Source of the DNA: Okapia johnstoni
Lineage: Eukaryota > Chordata > Mammalia > Artiodactyla > Giraffidae
NCBI GenBank assembly: GCA_024291935.2
Contig: CM044317.1
Coordinates: 18,684,230 to 18,748,229 of the forward strand
Direction: 5' to 3'
DNA length: 64,000 nt
How positions within the stretch are numbered: position 1 is the stretch's first letter; each line of letters opens with the position of its first letter. The notes beneath the pieces were generated by a model. The model worked only from the letters and a program-made list of their open reading frames with translations. It did no database searches and was not told the DNA's origin. Of this stretch, positions 57,570 to 64,000 are shown one piece after another. Made by a program: the position numbers and the translations under genes.

Positions 57570-59820
57570 GTATAAACCCATCCTTGGCATTTTATGTTGG
57601 TCTTTATTGTACTGTTGGTTTCATTCATTAATTATTTATAAAGGGTTTTTGCCTCACTTTAAGGTTGGTAGCTAGTTTGCTACTTTTGTGCACCCTTGTC
57701 GGGTTCAGTATAAATATCATGCTAACTTCATTTATATATATTATTTAATCCTGGAAAAAATTTTTTGGTCATTTTTATTATAAAGGGCTTTTGTTCTAAC
57801 AAATAATATTTCTTGATGGTTGAGAGTTTTGATATTTATGTAATCATCAACTCACAACAGTGGGTTGTTTCAATCTTAATAGTAAACTTGGAATTATACT
57901 AAAACACCAGCAAGATTGAATTGGAATTCATAGAGTTTGTTCCTCTGTCTTGTGTGCATGCTCAGTCACTTCAGTCATGTCTGACTCTTTGCGACCCTAT
58001 GAACTGTAGCCCCCAGGCTCCTCTGTCCTTGGAATTCTCTAGGCAAGAATATTGGAGTGGGTTGTCATGCCCTCCTCCAGGGGCTCTTTCCCACCCAGGC
58101 ATGGAACGCGGGTCTCCTGCATTGCAGGCAGATTCTGTATCACTGAGCCACTGGGGAAGCCCCTTCTGTCTTACCCCTTCCATTTCTAGAAAGCCCATTA
58201 TTTCCTCTGATTCTGACATTGTATGGTAAGTGTGGGCGTGCAGGAGGTCAGTGTTCCTCAAGGTCCAAGAGACACACTTTGCATTGCCAAAATTACCTCG
58301 CAGCACTTCTCAGATTTCTTAATCGCTAGTAACTAGTCTTTTTCTAGTTACAATCTGGTAGAAACCATCCATAAACTGGCTGGTAAGTTAGTGTCATCAC
58401 TTGATCAAATTTAGTCAGCAACAAGGTATTTTTCATGCTTTCAAAGCTAATTTCCTTTAAAATAAAAAGTTTTCTTTGTTCTACACTTTGGAAACAGTTT
58501 ATATGGTATTGGAAAGAAGAGTTCCTTAAAAGTTTCATTGAGTTCCCCATAATATATTCTAGACTTGGTGCAGTTTTTGGTGATAGTAGTTACAAAGAAG
58601 CCTGCCTTGGTAAGTTAGATTTTTTGACCATTTATTTCTCAAATATAAAAATTGGATTATTTTTCTCCTTGAGGAAGTTTAAGAAATTTTTTTCCTTTGA
58701 ATTCACTTGCATAGGGTTGAACAAAATTTTCAACTGGAATCTTTTACTTTCTCATTTAAATTCCGTTATTTTCTTTATACCATAATTTTAGGCTTATATA
58801 TTTTTATCCTCTCCCTTCAAAAAACTTTTCTTACAAAAATTGTTTTCTAGTAAACAAACATCTGTTATCAGTATTATTTTTCTTCCTTGACTCCTCTTCT
58901 AAATTCTTGTTATTGAAAGTTTATTCCATTCACTTTTATTCTTTAATCATTACAAGGTAAGCATTTTGATTTTGGAATCGTTATCTGAAGTTTGGTGTCT
59001 TCATCATAGTTATTTTCTAGACAGCCTATAATAATAGGTTTGATTTTCTCCTTGGTCTGAGATATATGTCCAGGTTAATTTTTGTTTAGCTGGCTGTTTA
59101 GTTGGTTGTGTGCCTTCTGCTGTTTTTCTGATCTAGTTGCTTTGTGATGAATGTTGTCAACTCTTTTTTTAAGAATTTGAAGTTTCTTTATGGGTAGTCC
59201 AAGGATTTTTGTGATTGATTTTTCCATGATTAATGGAAAATAAGATATATTCTTTTGTGGGAGTGGGGAGTATGTGTGTTTGCAGACAATCTATCTTATA
59301 TTACTTCACAATTGATTGAGGAAAGTTTAACTGAATTCTTGTACTTCATTTTTTTCCCTGAATACTTCCTAGAATTTGTTTTATGAGTGTTGATGATAAA
59401 CATATTTATCATTGTTAGATTCCCATTATGGATTCCTCTTTGTAATAAAATGTTCTCTCATGTTTCATTTGCAGCATTTGCCCAACACTCAGCTTGATTG
59501 ATATTTGTGCCTTTTGGTTTTTTTTTTTTTTTGGTTTGTTTGCATTGCCTTATCATGTCTTTAACATCTTATTATTTTCAAATTATGAATCACTTTACTT
59601 TAGCATATTCTCAGCATGCCAATTGTTAGAGCTCTATCGTCCATTTCCATTCCTTTTCTCTGGTTTTTAAAACAACTTTATTTCCATTTCTTTTGGCCTT
59701 GTTCAATTCTATACCCCTTACCACGTTTTCAGCATTTTGTTCTTTATATTGCTTCCAATTTGACCTTCATTTTTCTGATTTTTCCCACTTTCAGTAACTT
59801 CTCTGACCCATGAAGTAAGT
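57570..59820 (-). mobile_element. Degraded L1, antisense
   Basis: T-rich sequence with scattered reverse L1 ORF2 traits (57580-57800, 58600-59300). Contains a SINE and a T15 run near 59520. Boundaries rough. Confidence 0.4.
57952..58164 (-). mobile_element. Bov-tA SINE, antisense
   Basis: GTGTGCATGCTCAGTCACTT to GAGCCACTGGGGAAGCC. TCTGTCTT at 57944-57951 and 58165-58172. Confidence 0.92.
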
Positions 59821-59837
59821 ATAGCTGGTATTAGAAT

Positions 59838-60288
59838 GCGTATTCATTTCCTAGGGTCACTCTAACAAACTACCCCAAGTTGAGTGGCTTTAAACAACAA
59901 AAAATTAATTGTCTATAGTTCTGGAGGCTGAAAGTTCAGAATCAAAGTTCCAGCAGTGCCATGCTCCCTCCAAAATCTATAGAAGAATCCTTCCCTTATT
60001 CTAGTTTCTGGTGATTTTCTGGCAGTCTCTGGTGTTCCTTAGCTTGTGGATGTCAAGGAACTCCAATCCTCTGTCTTCACATGACATTCTTCCTATGTCT
60101 TCACATGTCCACCTTCTTATGAGGACACCAGCCACATTGTATTGGGAGCCCACCCTACGCTAGTACCTCATCTGAACAAATTATATCTGCAACCATCCTG
60201 TTTCCAAATATGGTCACATTCTGGGGTGCTGGGGTTTAGGACTTCAACATATCTCTTGTGGGGGACAAAATTCAATACGTGACAGGAT
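59838..60288 (-). mobile_element. MaLR-type LTR (MLT1-like), antisense
   Basis: ATTTCCTAGGGTCACTCTAA, TTCTGGAGGCTGAAAGTTCA, CTTATGAGGACACCAGCCAC, TCCAAATATGGTCACATTCT and a final ACAAAATTCAATACGTGACA. Longer than the copy at 18757 and of another subtype. Confidence 0.7.
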
Positions 60289-63192
60289 GCAATCTGCCCT
60301 GAGTTCCTAATTCTGATTCATCTCGGTTTTTTTTTTTAAATCTTGGAAATATGGTTGGTTATATAGATGCTCCTTGGTAAATTTTTCACTCTTGGTTCCC
60401 CTTCCTATCTTTTTTTTCTGATATCTTTGTATAAATTCTGATCTGGTTGTAAAGCTGTGACATACTTAATGAAGTAATTTTTCTTAAATATGTCAACTTA
60501 TCTTGTTGTACATCAAAACGCTTTTTAAGAAGCAAACAATCATGGTTATTAAATAGGACAGTAATTTTGAATTCAGCATATAATACCTCATTTTTATTTC
60601 AGATATATTTTTCAGAGTTAAGGTTAATTTCCGATATACTAATAGTGCTTTAGAAATAATGAACTCCACCATTTGAAAGTGACTTCAAAATGAATGTTAG
60701 AACAGAGTTAACCAGCCATGACATACTGGATATTTTATTAAAAACATGGGAACTAGGAAAAGAAAGAAAAATTATATAAAGACCCAGCAGGATTTGGCTA
60801 AATTTCCTTTCTAATGTAAGCAGACTGAGTAGGTGGAGAAGCTCATAGGTAATTACATTTGACAGACATGTTTCATTTTCTCTTTTAAGTTCACCATTAA
60901 CCCTGGTTTGAAAAGAACAAGAAGTCTTCAAAAATGTACTTACAAATATGTCATTTAGTAAGGTTAAAAGACAGACTAACTCTTTCATAATGTGCAGTTC
61001 CAAAAATATCACTACTAGAAGTAGTCATTTAGAAGCTTGTCCAACTCATTAAGAAGAAAATAAATATCAGTTTCCCTTCTTTACCTGTTGATTTAATATA
61101 TTACACGAGGAATTAAAGGAGAGCAGAAAGCCTTTACTTGTCTCCTTTGAATTATAAGTAGAGGATTCTGATGCTGACATTCCAATGGTAGCACATGCTC
61201 GTGCATGACCGTTGACTTGAATAATGTCTCAGTTATCACATTGGATTATGTCTGGCACCCACAGTTCAAGATAGTCTTAAGTAACAGTGAGTTAAAGAGC
61301 TGGGTACAGGAGTCGATTTCATATACTCTTGATTCAGATTAGTTTGGTTCATCCTAGAGTTATCTTAAAATTTGCATGAAGTAAATTCTTCTTTGTGTTC
61401 CTTCATTGAGTCATGAAATGCCTTAAAAGTCTTCAGCAGAATGAAGTATTCATTTCATGTTCCCTTTACAGTTTAAACAAAAAAGTATGGTGAGAAAACA
61501 CTGAAATATTATATAAATTCAAAACATAAGAATGCAATATTTTACATTTAACACTGACTTAACCAGTCAATCTTCATCTTCTTCCAAAAACGGGCCTTTA
61601 AATGTTTGAATACAAGTGGATATTTGTTTAACAATGACCATTACTTTAGAATATAATATGCTTAGGTTTGCATGTATTTGAGGAGTGCTTGTACATCCAT
61701 CCTGTCATCAGTTCCTATTTTACTTATGATCCATTTCTGTGGAGAGACAACTATCATACATATTACACATCAGTTGCAACATGCAATGAATTTATCATTA
61801 ATCATCTTATTAGACAGAATTGAAAAGAAACATGCTCAGTTAGTAAGACAAAAAATACCTAGAGTATATATATGCAATTTTAAAGCTGTTATGCTATGAA
61901 AATTAGATTCTACTCCCAGCTATTATAGTCATTCTGAATCACATTGGCTAGAAAATTCTGTAATATTTTACAGTACTAACTTTCCACAAGAGAAAAAAAT
62001 TGGAGAGTATTTCAGTTTGTAATCAATAAAACAAATCCTCAGAATTTCATCTTTAAGCCACAGACAGATAGTGAAATGGTATGTTGAATTGAAATTGAAG
62101 CCAGTTTCAACTAGTGTTATTATGGCTTCACTTAAAGCCATTATTGTATTTTTTTAAAGTGCTGTAGGCTCTCAAATTACAATTTAACAGCATGACTAAA
62201 GCTATACTAAAAACTCAAAAGCAAAGTTTTCTTAAAGGGGGGGAAATGGCAGGTATAAATTTAGTGCATTTCAAAAAAAAATCAGCAAAATAATCCTACT
62301 ACTAAAAGATAGCATTACATGTTAACTTAGAGTGAACATAACATGTATAACATATAAACACGCAAACCTCTAGAGCAGGTTTGGCAGTGAGAAGAAGATT
62401 GAAAGATAATTGGTTTGATTTGGGAAATGTTGATGAACTAGCAGGACAATGCCAGATAGTATTCAGGGGAATTTTCAGAGGCAATAGATTTATCTACTAA
62501 TCTGTACATAGTTCTAGCAGTATCTAACGTGTAACTCTACCAAATCACCTACATTCTACCTCCTCATCCCACCATACACAACTTGGAGAATCAGAAATAA
62601 AAAGACTGGTGATTTTCTACATTCATATTTCAAAAAAAAAATCCTGTTTTGGAAAAGAAGTGGGTGGTTCTTATGATTTCACGTACAGATAAAGCCGTTC
62701 TTTAAACTGCATGATTGTTTATTCTTGGACACTGGCCTAGAGTGAGCAACAAAATTTCACTCCATGCAAATGTAGATGTACATTTTAAACTCTGAGCTGA
62801 ATAAGTCCAGCTATTAATCTTAGGAAAATTAACTGGTTTAGTGAGTTGACTAATGTGTGCAAGATACAAGAAGGACCAAATCATAAAGGATGTTATTAAA
62901 TGTAGTAAAAAGTAAAGATTTCAAAGATAATTCAAAGCAGTATTTTTTTTAAGTATTATGATTTAAATGGAAATATTCCTTTTCATTTCAGTGGTCGCTT
63001 AGGAAACATACTGACCAATGCAAAATGAACTGTACCATAAAAATGTAAATATTATCTGAAAAGCTCAAGTCAGCCTTGACCAAATTCCCCAATTCTAACC
63101 CTTCCCTGAGGCAGTTATAATCAGGAATTCGGCATTTAGCTGTGCAAAGTCTTTAAATTCTTAATACATCTTTTTATATAATTGTTACTGTA

Positions 63193-63373
63193 AAGAATCT
63201 GCCTGCAATGTGGGAGACCAGGGTTCAGTCGTTTTGGAAAGATTCCCTGGAGAAGGTAATAGCAACCCACTCCAGTATTCTTGCCTGGAGAATTCTATGG
63301 ACAGAATCCTGGCAGGTTACAGTCCATGGGGTCACAAAGAATTGGACAGGACTGAGCGACTAACACTTTCACT
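63193..63373 (+). mobile_element. Bov-tA SINE, head truncated
   Basis: AAAGAATCTGCCTGCAATG to GACAGGACTGAGCGACTAAC. TTGTTACTGTA at 63182-63192 and 63374-63384. Confidence 0.92.
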
Positions 63374-63374
63374 T

Positions 63375-63790
63375 TGTTACTGTACGGCTGTACGGTATCT
63401 CCCTGTATGGGTATTCAGTCATCCATATCATTTTTCCCCTATGGATAAGCATTTAGATTACTTTTGTATTTTTTGCATGTTTATACAGTCAATGCTGGGC
63501 TTCTCAGGTGTGTCAGTGGTAAAGAACTCCCCTATAAAGCAGGAGATGCAGCTTCAATCCCTGGGTTGGGAAGATCCCCTGGAGAAGGGAATGGTATTCT
63601 TGCCACTCCAGTATTCTTGCCTGGGAAATCCCATGGACAGAGAAGCCTGGTGGGGCCACAGTCCACGGGGTCAGAAAGAGTCAGACACTACTCAGTGACT
63701 AAAGAACAACAACAACAAACAAATCAATGCCACAGTGAACAGGCGCCTCTATATTCTTTGTGCATATAAGCAAATGTTTACCCAGAGTTG
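63375..63790 (-). mobile_element. Old L1-like fragment, antisense, split by a SINE
   Basis: TATCATTTTTCCCCTATGGA, GCCACAGTGAACAGGCGCCT and TTCTTTGTGCATATAAGCAA resemble reverse L1M text; interrupted at 63496-63723. Confidence 0.45.
63496..63723 (+). mobile_element. Bov-tA SINE
   Basis: GGGCTTCTCAGGTGTGTCAG to CACTACTCAGTGACTAAAG and an (AAC)n tail; TCAATGC at 63489-63495 and 63724-63730. It has a 12-bp internal repeat (TATTCTTGCCACTCC) near 63596. Confidence 0.9.
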
Positions 63791-64000
63791 ACAATAAGGG
63801 CAAATACATATTAGAAGTGAAAGGCTTAATTCTCTCTGTGAAAAATAAGGAAGGGACTCTCCCTGCTGCTGCGTCCCCTTAGTCTTTATAGTATTTACAT
63901 TTGAAAACTTAAGTTCTTTCTTTGTGTCTTTGAAATGTACGGAAATCATTTTTAAAGATAATAAGACTCTCATCAGCTTGCTCAAGGACCCAGGAGCCAT

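Larger units (their letters stand above)
33700..64000. other. Intergenic DNA upstream of ADGB
   Basis: No coding gene could be supported. Repeats are listed separately. Stretches over 300 bp with nothing named include 35230-35840, 36930-37720, 39262-40317, 43500-43888, 45262-45840, 51520-52255, 56730-57570, 60290-63180 and 63790-64000. Inference from human gene order: this interval lies between ADGB and RAB32; no RAB32 exon was seen. Confidence 0.7.

Noticed and set aside
63210..63698. 162-codon open frame
   Set aside because: Runs through two Bov-tA SINEs in sense; such frames recur in SINE-rich DNA without being genes.
1..64000. CRISPR array, operon or phage-type defence system
   Set aside because: No regularly spaced direct repeats with unique spacers, no dense co-directional genes; the DNA is plainly ruminant.

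Overview
This is vertebrate nuclear DNA from a ruminant, most likely a bovid. It is dense in repeats of ruminant genomes: BovB (RTE-type LINE), Bov-tA and BOV-A2 SINEs, CHR-type SINEs, L1 3' ends, and older MIR, L1M and MLT1 relics. There are no prokaryotic operons, CRISPR arrays or phage genes. The species cannot be fixed from the sequence alone.

The one protein-coding gene I can support is the 5' part of ADGB (androglobin), on the minus strand. Five coding exons were placed by translating the minus strand and checking splice sites: exon 1 at 33341-33414 (start codon), exon 2 at 12576-12732, exon 3 at 10751-10843, exon 4 at 7848-7919 and exon 5 at 6135-6344. Every junction has AG acceptor and GT donor dinucleotides, and the phases join into one open frame of 202 residues. 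Exon 6 was not found, so the gene runs off the left edge of the window. The exons encode the lysine-rich N-terminus and the start of the calpain-like region. The globin domain lies beyond the window.

Layout: 1-6134 is part of intron 5. 6135-12732 holds exons 5 to 2 with short introns. 12733-33340 is the 20.6 kb intron 1, with a 1.78 kb antisense BovB, old L1 and MLT1 pieces and many SINEs. About 32950-33700 is a CpG-rich promoter block with exon 1 and an RFX-type X-box 68-80 bp upstream of the start codon. This fits the known role of androglobin in ciliated cells and sperm.

33700-64000 is upstream intergenic DNA with no gene I can support. It holds three BovB copies, L1 fragments in both orientations, MLT1 LTRs, many SINEs (several with clean target-site duplications), MIR relics and microsatellites. 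By human gene order RAB32 would be expected further to the right, but I see none of it here.

I did not find a previously undescribed system. The most useful results are the ADGB exon structure, its ciliary-type promoter motif, a readable nested-insertion history, and several small tandem or palindromic structures.
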